In this document: piece after piece, positions 52,015 through 62,656 of the stretch
How positions within the stretch are numbered: the first letter of the stretch is position 1
Layout of the letters: the number at the start of each line of letters is the position of its first letter
Source of the DNA: Flectonema sp. DT1601
Taxonomy: Eukaryota; Euglenozoa; Diplonemea; Diplonemida; Diplonemidae
NCBI GenBank assembly: GCA_964019425.1
Contig: OZ025801.1
Location: forward strand, 124,001-188,000
Length of the DNA: 64,000 nt
Reading direction: 5' to 3'
The notes under the pieces: model-generated
Databases searched by the model: none
What the model was told of the DNA's origin: nothing
Seen by the model: the letters and a program-made list of their open reading frames with translations, nothing else
Translations under genes and position numbers: made by a program

Positions 52015-53330
52015 ATCAAATTAGTTGTTCCACCTAAGGAGTGCAGTTTCTTTTGCAACCCTTTAATTTTCCCTCTGTTTTGGCTTTGTTTTGTTCTTTT
52101 CCCTGTTAATCGAATGAAGAAACAACATAGATAAAATTGTTTTACTTTTTTTCTCATTCATAATTATTTTCATTTGTTACTTACTGATGGATTTTTCGTT
52201 TCGAAGCATTCATTCATCCCAGTGCAATGTTTGTTGAAAAAAAAATTAAGTTTTTTTTTTTTCAGAACAAATTCCTTACTGTTGCATCTAGCATCCCTTT
52301 GAAAACTTGACATTACTGGCTGAATTGAATCGCCTGTTGTGAAAATATATATTTGATTCTGCGTCACTTTCTGTCCTCAAAGATGGTTTATAGTCCTTTT
52401 TGTGTTAATAAGGAACTTTCATCGTGTTTGTCGATTTCATTTATTTGAGATTGGACAAGTTTGTGTTAATGTTTGCTTTCTTCTCTATTTTCTTTTTTAA
52501 AACAAAATCTGCAAGCTATTCTATGATGCTTTGCTGCGTTGTATTTACAAGTTTGCGATCCAATTTTTTTTTTTTTTTTTTTTTTTTGCGTGATTTTCAT
52601 ATCTGACAAGTGCTCCCTTTTTTTTCTGATCAGGTTATGGTAACAAAACCTGATTCAATTCTGAAACCCTTATTGTGAGATAAAAAAGATTTTAATTCAG
52701 TTGAATTGTTATTGCGATGGCATGATTAAACTTGTCTACTTTTTGGTTTTTAAACGACGAAAAAGTCCACTTGTTTATAACGGTTCATTCTATCTTTGTA
52801 CTCAAACAACCAACTAGCTTGAGAGAAAAGATCTCTCATAAACTGTGTACTTTATTCTTTGAACTCCTTGTTTTATGTTATTTTTTCTCAATCAGAATAA
52901 CAAATAATGCCTTGTTTGATAAATCATTATAAGCCGCAACCGCTGCAGAGTATCTACGGAAAAATCCCTGGCGATAACTTTTTTAGTCTAAACCCCAATC
53001 TAAGTTCCCAATGCTCAGCTGTGGTATCAGCTGTGGTATTATTGTGCCGCAATCACTGCGTTGTTTAGCAGAAATCGGATCTACTGTTTGTTTTTGATTT
53101 GTCTGTTTCTTCTTTTAAAGCGAAACTTAATTATCACATTTTACTTAACAGCGAAGATGACATTATCAGAACCCCCAGTGGCATTAATCTCAATAGGTTG
53201 GGACTAAATTGTGCAACAACAAAAAATAGAAGTCTGTTTGAAGAAATATGTTTTACACATTCGTTTATTAATCTCATCATACTCCAAGCCATTCATCATC
53301 ACATTTCGTAGGTTACGCAGGCGAGTTAAA
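52015..53330. other. Intergenic region
   Basis: A/T-rich, T-run rich, no supportable gene. A short stretch at about 52990-53035 (AACCCCAATCTAAGTTCCCA, then ATGCTCAGC) resembles one at about 28170 and is a likely dispersed repeat scrap. GCTGTGGTATCA is directly repeated there. TACGCAG at 53314-53320 is an acceptor-like site just before the next start. Confidence 0.4.
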
Positions 53331-55032
53331 ATGCAACTTTCGGTTACGTTCCCAGACACAGGATTTCCTGACGTTGTTTTCACAGCTTCTGGAGAGTCGC
53401 TCGTGAAGGATGCATTGCAGGTTGCAGCTGGATGAGTGGGGTACCGATGCTGACTTTCTTGAGCTTTCTCACGCAGGATTGCGGCTTCGAGCAGGTAGTC
53501 GACTGGTGTCGTACGGAGTGGAGGACGGCTCGCTGTTGGATGCATCTGTGGTGCGCTTGTTTGGATTAGAATGGTTCGCAGATGCTGCAAAGAAAGCGAA
53601 GGCATTCCTACGAGGAGAACGGGATCAGGACGGGTTTTTCTGCCTTGATACTCCCACATTCGCTGTGGATGGCTGTCTTCAGTTTAATAACAGTGAGTGG
53701 TTCTCGGATGATGTTACAAACATCTCATTCAGCAACTCTGAACCCTCAGTCACGACCGTTTCAGATGGTTTCTTATCCTCATCTCGTAAGGTTATAAAGG
53801 TCAGTCTGCCTGGTCTTCAATACGTCACATCTGTTGGTAATAATTTCCTCCAAGATTGCAATTCACTGTCATCCGTAGACTTATCGAGTCTCAGCAATGT
53901 TTCAGCTGTTGGAAACGCTTTTCTATGTTATTGTCCATCCCTCACATCTGTTGACTTATCAGGTCTCAGCAATGTTTCAGCTGTTGGAAACGCTTTTCTA
54001 AATAGTTGTTCATCCCTCACATCTGTTGACTTATCAGGTCTCAGCAATGTTTCAGCTGTTGGAAACTCTTTTCTAAATAATTGTTCATCCCTCACATCTG
54101 TTGACGCATCAGGTCTCAGCAGTGTTTCAGTTGTTGGACGCTATTTTTTAGGTTTTTGTTTATCCCTCACATCTCTGGACTTATCAAGTCTCAGCAATGT
54201 TTCAGCTGTTGGAGAGGATTTTCTATATTATTGTCCATCCCTCACATCTGTTGACTTATCAGATCTCAGCAATGTTTCAGTTGTTGGAGACCATTTTCTA
54301 AGTAATTGTTTATCCCTCGCATCTGTTAACTTATCAAGTCTCAGCAATGTTTCAGCTGTTGGAAACGCTTTTCTAAATAATTGTCCATCCCTCACATCTG
54401 TTGACTTATCAGGTCTCAGCAATGTTTCAGCTGTTGGAAACGCTTTTCTAAATAATTGTTCATCCCTCACATCTCTGGACTTATCAGGTCTCAGCAATGT
54501 TTCAGCTGTTGGAAACTCTTTTCTAAATAATAGTTCATCTCTCACATCTGTTGACTTATCAAGTCTCAGCAATGTTTCAGTTGTTGGAGACCATTTTCTA
54601 AGTAATTGTTCATCCCTCACATCTCTGGACTTATCAAGTCTCAGCAATGTTTCAGCTGTTGGAAACTCTTTTCTAAGTAATTGTTCATCCCTCACATCTG
54701 TTGACTTATCAAGTCTCAGCAATGTTTCAGTTGTTGGAGACCATTTTCTAAGTAATTGTTCATCCCTCACATCTCTGGACTTATCAAGTCTCAGCAATGT
54801 TTCAGCTGTTGGAAACTCTTTTCTAAGTAATTGTTCATCCCTCACATCTGTTGACTTATCAAGTCTCAGCAATGTTTCAGTTGTTGGAGACCATTTTCTA
54901 GGAATTTGTTCATCACTTGCTTCCTTGGATTTATCTCTCATGAATGTGGAATCCGTTGGAGGTAGTTTCCTAAAAGGTTGTTCGTCCATTAACAGAGACG
55001 AACTGCATACGAGCATAAGGAACTTGAAATGA
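53331..55032 (+). CDS. Ubiquitin-like domain plus BspA-type leucine-rich repeats (reading frame interrupted once)
   Basis: ATG 53331 opens MQLSVTFPDTGFPDVVFTAS and on to VKDALQ, the start of a ubiquitin-like fold. The rest of the fold (DADFLELSHAGLRLRAGSRL, SYGVEDGSLLDASVV) and everything after lie in the next frame, entered at about 53425-53437. The shift coincides with a 7-bp tandem duplication (TTGCAGG/TTGCAG): one copy fewer restores one frame. It may be a real mutation, an assembly error, or a 7-nt GT..AG piece too short for normal splicing. From about 53866 come some fifteen 25-residue LRRs of the type CSSLTSVDLSGLSNVSAVGNAFL, the BspA/TpLRR style common in protists and bacteria. No signal peptide or kinase. 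Likely a cytosolic interaction protein; function unknown. Confidence 0.75.
53866..54990 (+). repeat. 75-bp tandem repeat array encoding LRRs
   Basis: Fifteen units in exact 75-bp register with no indels. Units from about 54541 to 54915 alternate between a GDHFLSN type and a GNSFLSN type, making 150-bp higher-order units that are almost identical, which points to recent dimer-wise amplification or gene conversion. Confidence 0.95.
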
Positions 55033-55375
55033 CATAAATCACATACGTGTTGTTTTTATTGTGTGTATTATTCCTTTTGTTTTATTTCGACGACCTCTTG
55101 TGGGACTTGGAGTTATACTGTTTCCTGAATTCGGATAAAAACCAACATTTCAATTCATTCCTGGAGAAGATTAGGTCTTCTAAATTTACTCGGATCGATC
55201 CAGTGTGGTTCGATTCAAAAAAAGGGCTGCTGCCAACCTAACGTTAATATTTAATGCTCTACGAGTGCTTTAGTTTATTATCAGTGAAATTGTTTTATCC
55301 TGTTTTAATTTTGTTGATTTTTATTTATTTTAGTTCGATAGTTTAATAAGCTGCGGCGAGGCGGAAAGCTGGAGA
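55033..55375. other. Intergenic
   Basis: Spacer after the LRR gene. A frame 55047-55241 encodes LYCFLNSDKNQHFNSFLEKI and on to DPVWFDSKKG, but nothing identifies it. No other feature. Confidence 0.35.
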
Positions 55376-55378
55376 TTG

Positions 55379-56000
55379 GTATTTATTAATCTTCTGTCGA
55401 TGCTACTTCAACAATCCATGCGAAATCTTCGGATATGGCTACGGATTGGGTCCTCTGTTACTCCTCCTAGATGGCTCACTGATCTAATTCTTATCGAACA
55501 GATTCAGCTTCAGGGGTACACCTGCTTCCGTAGGGACAGAACCAGATTATATTGTGATGGCAAGGCTAAACGCGGTGTTGGACTAGTTACTTTCTGCAGA
55601 GACTCCCTTGGTTAGGAGACTATCTGATCCAACTGAGCGTGATTCACCATTTGAGACATTAGTTAAAGTAATGACTGACATTGTTCCGATTACCTCTTCT
55701 AATGTGTATTCCATAGAATTTCTTGGTTCCGACATCAATTGTCTTCGGTGAAGCGGCATGTGGAGATTTCAATGGTGAGCGGCCGAGGATGGTTCCAGCA
55801 AGTAGTTCATTGCGTAGTCTGTCAGTTCTAGATCGGGGTAAATGGGAATGGCCTGCAGATATGCGAAGTTCCGTTTGATACAAGACCTTGCTCAGAGAGT
55901 TTACATGATTTGTTTCTTGTTGACAGTTAGGGACATGGGTCAATGCAGTTCAAGGGGAACGGGAAATCTTACAGAACCAAAAGAAAGGAAGCTTTTGTGG
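55379..56000 (+). mobile_element. Degenerate LINE endonuclease fragment
   Basis: The frame 55376-55615 encodes WLTDLILIEQIQLQGYTCFR, then RDRTRLYCDGKAKRGVGLV, matching the i.gY...R.DR....rGGv.i pattern of APE-type (EEP) endonuclease domains of non-LTR retrotransposons. About 140 bp further, near 55757-55780, the + strand encodes ACGDFNGER, the GDFN motif of the same fold. These are separated by frame changes and stops near 55616, so the copy is dead. No reverse transcriptase part is seen. Confidence 0.5.
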
Positions 56001-56296
56001 ATGCGTGTCATTGTTTGGGAACCAAGTGAGCTTGAAATTCTTGGTTCAGCTTAGCCTGCTGGGGAAGATCAGCACATTAATGTTCTTGAGGCAGACACTC
56101 AAAAGGGATTAAGCAGGCTGATCATCTCACAATTTAGGTTGTCAATACTACCGTCTGTGGTGCTTTTGGAAAAATAGATGTGTTCTCACTTTCTTAATAA
56201 GGCGTACCGTTAGAAAATGAAAAAAAAAAAATTCTGTTTTTCTGATAATTATTTTATTATTGTCATGTTCTCAATTATATTTATTACTTTTTTAGA

Positions 56297-56933
56297 AAGT
56301 GCAATACACAGCATGATGGATAGGGAACCACGTGATGGTTACGAACTCATTCACTGGATGGGTGACGGTGGCACCAAAGGAATGTGGGTCGGAACTGGAC
56401 TACGAGAAGGTAAATCCGGATCACATGTAGCAAGAACTGTCGCTCGAAGGAAAAGTAAAATAAAGAATTGGAGAAATATCCTAAAGAGAGAAACTGATCC
56501 AAAAAAGAATGGTTGTGTAAAACCGATTGATGCGATGGATAAGCCTTGTGCAAGTTTTCATACAACAACTGTGTCACCACAGGGAATCACACTGACCTGT
56601 TATATAACTGGACACAGTCTTCCAGTTGGTGAAATACAAAGGTGTTATAAACTACGAGAAGACTTAATGAGGAAATGTTTAGTTGAAGTTGGTGTTGACG
56701 ATGATATTATTGAGTTTCAACAGCCAAACTCAAAACCTCCGAACATCTCACTGGATGATCTTCAGGGTGTTTATGGAGATGAGAATTCTCAGGCTATTCA
56801 AATATATAATGATGAGGCACAACACTGTTATAAATTAACCATGCAAGCTGTAGTTAATTGGGCGTCAGAAAATATAAGAGACGGTTCGGCAAAGGTTAAC
56901 AAGGCTGTCCTTGATGCTATACCTGAGTATGCG

Positions 56934-56966
<33 letters not shown>

Positions 56967-56993
56967 CTCCCCGACGTAAAACCATTCAGATAA
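56297..56993 (+). CDS. Unrecognised protein with a T-tract 3' intron
   Basis: An acceptor TTTTTTAG at about 56289-56296 precedes ATG ATG at 56313. The frame encodes MMDREPRDGYELIHWMGDGG, then ARRKSKIKNWRNILKRE, SFHTTTVSPQGITLTCYITG and a C-terminal all-helical stretch ending NKAVLDAIPE. Frame openness continues through a run of about 27 T (poly-Phe) to TAA 56991-56993. A 63-nt intron 56927-56989 (GTATGC...TTCAG) fits the size of other introns here and, if removed, places GAA directly before that same TAA. No family recognised; conserved-looking Cys/His are few. Intracellular by default (no signal peptide when started at 56313). Confidence 0.6.
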
Positions 56994-57098
56994 AAATTGT
57001 TATTTCATATGATCATGATTCCCCTGTGCTCTATCGTACATTAAAAAAAAAAAAAAAATAAAAATAAACTAAATAGAATACGACACGCATCGTCGAAA

Positions 57099-57928
57099 AT
57101 GGCACAAGAACCACCTCTCGTAATAATCGAGTTTCCAGAAACTTTTGAGGTATGTCTTGAAGAATTGCATCACTTCTTAAACAAAATGAAGATAGACACA
57201 AACATAAAACAGGCACGTAAAGAATTGTTTACGAGAATAGGTGTCAATAAGAAAGGAGAAGTTGAAGTAGAGAAATGTCAAGACGTATGTTTCATATTTT
57301 ATTGTAAAAAAAAAAAAAACTGACGCCAGCGGTGTCATTGTTTTTTGACCACCCACAAGATGCACGAGAGAATGCAACCCAGCATTTTAAAACAACAAAA
57401 AACAATAAATAAATAACCAAACAGGCTGTAAGTGACGTTGACACTGAATTTGATCATAACAGTGCAGTTCTTAGAGCCTTTAAACTAGCTGATCGTTCTA
57501 AGACTGGTTCACTTTCATTAAATGAGGACCAACAAGAATGTGAATTTTCACATTATCTTAAATATTTAGAAAAGTATACCACCATGCTTCAAAGAGTAGG
57601 TGAGAGGTTTAAAGGGAGAACCTTCGAAAGCAGTGAATGGGAGAGGTTGGCTCCTGAAGTAATTTCAGATGATAAGGTTCCACATAGTCAGATTACTGAA
57701 ATGTTTAACGACCTTGACTCTGATAAAACTGGTCTTGTTGAAGTTCACGAAATAATAATGTTCGCAGCAAAGGTAACTGGTGACATTGACCTTTCAACAC
57801 AGGAACCCAAATGGGTATCACCTGCAAGATCTGCTTCATGGCGTGAAGCTGTTGCTGATTGGACTACAACTGCAGTCGCTCCACCAAAACCCGCGCAAGA
57901 AACAACACCACTTCCTGAACTGACTTAG
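57099..57928 (+). CDS. EF-hand calcium-binding protein (two exons)
   Basis: Exons 57099-57284 and 57425-57928, joined in phase 0 across a 140-bp GTATGT...ACAG intron, give 229 residues. Two canonical EF loops: D85-RSKTGSLSLN-E96 and D160-SDKTGLVEVH-E171, both with D/S/T/G/E spacing for Ca2+. A worn third, GVNKKGEVEVEK (about residues 49-60), ends at the intron. The C-terminal ~45 residues are Trp/Pro/Ala-rich (PKWVSPARSASW, APPKPAQETTPL) with no known motif. Probably a cytosolic calcium sensor; the partner is unknown. Confidence 0.85.
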
Positions 57929-59311
57929 GATACTTTTTATAACGCTTCTAATTCTTATTATTAGCTTCCTGTAAAGATGTTCTTAAAGGGGAGACTATGA
58001 AGTACTCGACTTGACCACGTGGCCAGCATCTGTACCAACTAATGATTATCTGAGGGTTGGTTTCTTCACTGCGCTGATGATTGCTTTTATCTTTTTTTTT
58101 TTTTTTTTTACTTTTCCCCCCACTCCCCTCTTCCCTATTTTTTTAGTTTTGACCAGTTTCAAGTTTCTTTATATTTTAAGTGGTCTTGACACGAAGTTAC
58201 ACGAAGCGGTCGGCACGAGTAAAGGTTTTCTTCATATTCGTTGGCCGATGAACTTTATCAAACAATTTCAGTTGTTCGTTTTCTTTTCCCTTTTTTAAGA
58301 AATTTAATTAACGGAAGAACGTAATTGAACCTTCCAGCCGAAGCTAAACACGATCTCCGTGATTGGGTCAGTCATCAGTTCTGGACTTGCTAACTAATTT
58401 TATTTATTTTTGATAGCCCCGCTAATATAACTCAATAAGAGCTCAGGTTTTTGTGATTACGAAACTGGGTACCTGTAAGCCTGGTGTAACCCCCTTTTTT
58501 TCCCCTCCTTTTTTTTTTTTTAAAATGCAACACGTTATATGTAATCTTCGTTATTTCTTATTCTCCTTTCACACACACCCCCCCAAAAAAAAAAAAAAAA
58601 AAAAAGAAAAATGGAAAAAGATGAACAGGTTGTCCTTTTTCCCAACACGCTGTTTTTTTGTCTTTTTTTCTGTTTAACTTTTGGGTATCTTTTTGTATAA
58701 TACAGCCGACACTGTATGCTGCTTGTTGAAGATTCCTGTTTCTAGTCTGTTTTTAGCACCTGTAGTTCCCCCTTTACCCTGTTGCTTGTTGTGTTGCCAG
58801 CATTGCAGCAATTCATGTAAAAGATTCCGTCGGGCATCTTTTTTTTTTTTTTTTTGTTTTTTGTAATTTCCCTCGTTCCTCAAAACAAAACCCTCCCCAG
58901 AAGTGCCGTATCAAAAATCTACTACGAAAAAAAAAAAAAAAAAAATTAAAAAAATAAAAATAACGGGCTTGTCACGACCCAGCTCGAGTAGGCGAGTAAT
59001 GTAGCAGCATTCCCTCCTTCAGAGCATTGTATTCATGAGTTGTGAGTTTTATGGGGTCAGTTTTTTGTGAATAATCTTTTTGTTTACCTCCCTTACAGAA
59101 CAGTGAACAATAACATTGAAAAAGAGATGTGTTTGTAACTATAATTATTATAATGAAAAGTTCTTTTTTTTTTACAAAGTTTGAATAACTGAATGTCGAC
59201 AACCTAATATATTGACGACTCAGAAATTCAAAATTTTGACGGATTCCTTGAAGTTGACAAATTGTATTATTTTCCCCCCTTTTATTTTTCAGGTCCGTTT
59301 TTTTAAAAAAG
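57929..59311. other. A/T-rich intergenic region
   Basis: No supportable gene. Several T and A runs of 15-20 bases. A TTTATTTTTCAG acceptor at 59281-59292 lies about 20 bases before the next start codon. Confidence 0.4.
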
Positions 59312-62300
59312 ATGAATTTTACACATGTTATTTTATTATCAATACTCACGGTAGTTGTTGGGATAAGAAACTCTCCAGAGTTAGAAGAAGCTCCAAGACT
59401 ACGATGGATTCTTTTAGAAGTATCACCAGAAGGAGTAAAGGTCAACAGACATCGACTTGTTGATGATGGAGTTCAGTGTACTAAGAGTTTAAATATCCCA
59501 AAGAAGTCGACAATGTTCAGTGTTTATCATAATAATGTAAAAGGACTCCCGAAAGCCGTGTTGGGAGATGACGTCGAAGGAATCCATTTTGACGATCCGA
59601 GAAGATTTCACCACGAACACTTTGATCACCATTCGAATGATATTAATGGTTCGATTATCCATCACGAGGTTGGTTATGTCTCTCTTCGTGTGCATGCTGA
59701 TGTTGATACGATTCATATTTTCGAGCATAATCACAAGTCATGGTCGGTCTTCGGACCACGAAAATCAAAAACCCACACTTTCAGTCGCCAAGTTCAAACC
59801 CTTCAGTCTGCAACTTTCGATTCTAAACCAGAACTAATTACTATTCAGAAAGTAGCACCAGTTGAGGAAACTTATAATATTGTTTTCTTATCTGGGGGTT
59901 ATTCAAAAAGTAAAAAAAGTGTATTTATGGAAGATGTGGCAAAGTCAGTTAGATTCCTGAAGGGAACCGTAACAGCTGAGGGAAGTATTAAAGCAAGTGG
60001 CCTACCTTTGAGTGCCCAGCCTTGGAATAGGTATTTTTCATTTATGAATATTTTTGCTATTTGGGATTATTCTCCACAAGATGGAGCAGAACACCCTGAT
60101 GTGAATGGTAAGATTGCTGAACCAAAACCGCAACGACTAAGATGTTCATACGGTACTACTATAAAGAGAATGCTCTCGTGCGATTTTGCTGAGGTCAGGT
60201 CCTTGGCATCGTACGCTCCAGCAGCGAATCTTATTCTTGTTCTCGTCAATGATGACGAGTACGGCGGGGCAGGTGGGTCTGGTCAGGCAGCTCTCTACAC
60301 CGGAAAGAATTTCGAAAAAGTTTTAATACACGAAATCGGTCACGCTGCTGCTCAACTCTCTGACGAGTACGATTACGGCTTTAATGAAGACGAGGACCTG
60401 GATCTGACCAACTGCGCTAAAAACTATGGCAGTCCTCCGTGGACGGCATGGAAGAATAAATGGGATGCAGCAGAGCCAGGCGTATCTCATCAACCTGTTC
60501 AAATCTGTGGATATTCTAATTATTATAGACCAACTTCTGGTGATAAAAATGAACCAACTTGCTTAATGAAATCATCAGGAAGACCAAGACTTTGTGATGT
60601 TTGTCGTGAAGGAATGCTTAACAATGGAATCTTTAGCGGTAATTTAAGTCTGGCTTCTCCCAGATGTCCAGTTGCGTGGGAGATTCTTGTTGTCGGTGAA
60701 CAAGCAACCGGTTACCTTCACATCAATCCTGCACTCCTTGATACTTATATGTTCGATCCTAGTAAAAACTTAAAAGATTTATGGGGACCTCAATTCGATG
60801 TTCAGTGGTATTGTCAACGTGCCCCGGGCAATGTTGGAGCTCCGTGTGGAAAAATCACTGATGGCAGAACAACCTTATCAATAGGTAAAGGTGGTATGTG
60901 GCCAGGTAACGGAACAGTAACTGGTGACTATGAAGTTGAAGCTCGTATCAGAGATACAGTTGTGGATTCTCCTTATCAGTGGACGTCCAAACCGCAAAGT
61001 ACTTCAGTTCGTTTTCGGTTTAGAATAACTTCCAACATCGCTAATGAAAAATGTACCAACTGGGACTGCAATACCCGATATGAAAAAAGTGGTCAATTGT
61101 GTTACTCTATTGCTGATGCTGATGATTCAAAGTTTGAAGAGAAATGTTTAGCAAAGAACTGTTATTTTATTAAACGAAAGACTGATACTGATCAAAGTAA
61201 ATGTGTCCCTTTCTTCAATGCCGATCAGAATCCGAGTCTAGACGCAAGCTCCATCTGCACTATCTGTGACAATAACAATACCGACCGATGCAATATAACT
61301 TATACATCAACTGCACAATCAGCTGAAAAATTCGTACCTGAAGGAAAAGACGGACAAAAACCACCGGTCAACTTTGATGATGTTAAAAAGGCATTAGGAG
61401 GAGGTAGCTACGCGATATTCTTCGCAGCAGCAGGTATCGGTATGGCGATGCTTATTGCTCTTTATAAAACATGTGCTCAGACGTTTGGTAATGATAAGAA
61501 CGCTCATCGCTATACAAAGTGTAATCAATTCGTTAGACAATTAATCCTCCTGTTGTTTTTAATATTAGTTTGGGCATCAGTCGCTTTCGTTGGATTCGCA
61601 GTGTACATGTTAATACAACTCGAGATGAAAATCTTATCATCGATTGTTGTCATTGTTATGATCGTGGTTGGTGTTCTTATTTTCATGATGGCGTTTTTCG
61701 CATTTTCAGCAGCAGCAAAACGTGGTAAATGCATCCTTGGTGTTTCAGGGGTTATGTTATTATTAGTCAGCGCTACTATGGTAGTATTAACAATTATTGT
61801 ACAACAATTAGCAAGTCACGCAAGTGATCCTGTCGTAAACAGTGGTAGTACTAGTTGGGAAGCAATCGACTTAGGTGATGACTTGCCTAACTTAAATTGG
61901 ATGGAAAAATTACGCGACCTTTGGCAGAAAGCTACTAAATCACAACCTAAAATAGTTTGTCAATTCCAAGAGGAATTAAGGTGTTCTGGATTTCAAAAAT
62001 CTTGTTTTAATGTTCAAAATAGTTTTTGTCCAGTCGACTGTATTGTAGGTAATAGATACGTCAACCCTTGTATGTCTGCTCTTCAGAAAAAGCTCGAAGA
62101 CAATTTCGACATCGCTTCTCTGATCTCTATCATCGTCACCTCCATTATATGCACTGGAATGGTCTTAACTTGGATATTGTTTGGAACGTTGTTTTGTTGT
62201 GCTCATCCAAAGCCTGATAATTACCAGTATGTTTTTATATGTTGTTTTCCTATGATGTGATGAAGTCATTTTGTGAGGAACAATTTACGAATTCTTTTAG

Positions 62301-62344
62301 CTCAAAATTCATGAGAATTATTTTCCCTTTTTTACAGTGTGTAG

Positions 62345-62376
<32 letters not shown>

Positions 62377-62656
62377 CAGGCGACACGAAGAAGAGATGCC
62401 AAGCTTTTCGAAACCATACCGCCAGCCTGTTCAACAGCCTGGTGGTGGCTATCCTCCAGCGGGTGGTGGTGGCTATCCACAGGGTGGTGGTGGTGGTGGC
62501 TATCCTCCAGCAGGTGGTGGTGGGTTTCCAGCAGGTGGTGGTGGCGGCGGTGGGTATCCTCCAGCAGGTGGTGGTGGTAGCTATCCTCCAGCTGGTGGAG
62601 GAGGACAGTACCATCAGCCAACTGCTGGAGGAATGTCGACAAGTGGAATAATCTAA
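59312..62656 (+). CDS. M64-like (IgA-peptidase-type) zinc metallopeptidase with multi-pass C-terminus
   Basis: Exons 59312-62226 and 62380-62656 join across a 153-bp intron (GTATGT...AACAG), the split codon giving NYQ then RHEEEMPSFSKPY; product 1063 residues. A signal peptide (MNFTHVILLSILTVVVG) is followed by a peptidase region with HEIGHAAAQLSDEYDYG: zinc ligands H340 and H344 with E341 catalytic, then DEY (351-353), as in family M64. WNRYFSFMNIFAIWDYSPQDGAEHP upstream fits the same family. A Cys-rich juxtamembrane part, four hydrophobic helices (about 700-860), a Cys-containing loop and a last helix (about 945-970) follow. Exon 2 adds a Gly/Pro tail with GGYPPAGGGG repeats. Most likely a surface-anchored ectopeptidase with a cytosolic Gly-rich tail; substrate unknown. 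Confidence 0.88.
62227..62379 (+). other. Intron with an A-tract before its acceptor
   Basis: GTATGT donor and AACAG acceptor bracket 153 bp. The ~27 bases before the AACAG are all A, not pyrimidine. The only pyrimidine-rich acceptor (TTTTTACAG at about 62338) would lead to a stop after two codons. Using the A-tract acceptor keeps the frame into a clean Gly/Pro repeat, so I favour it; the upstream acceptor could give a shorter isoform. Confidence 0.6.

Noticed and set aside
54228-55016. Minus-strand 262-codon frame in the LRR array
   Set aside because: Stop-free only because the 75-bp repeat is in register; antisense of a clear LRR coding array.
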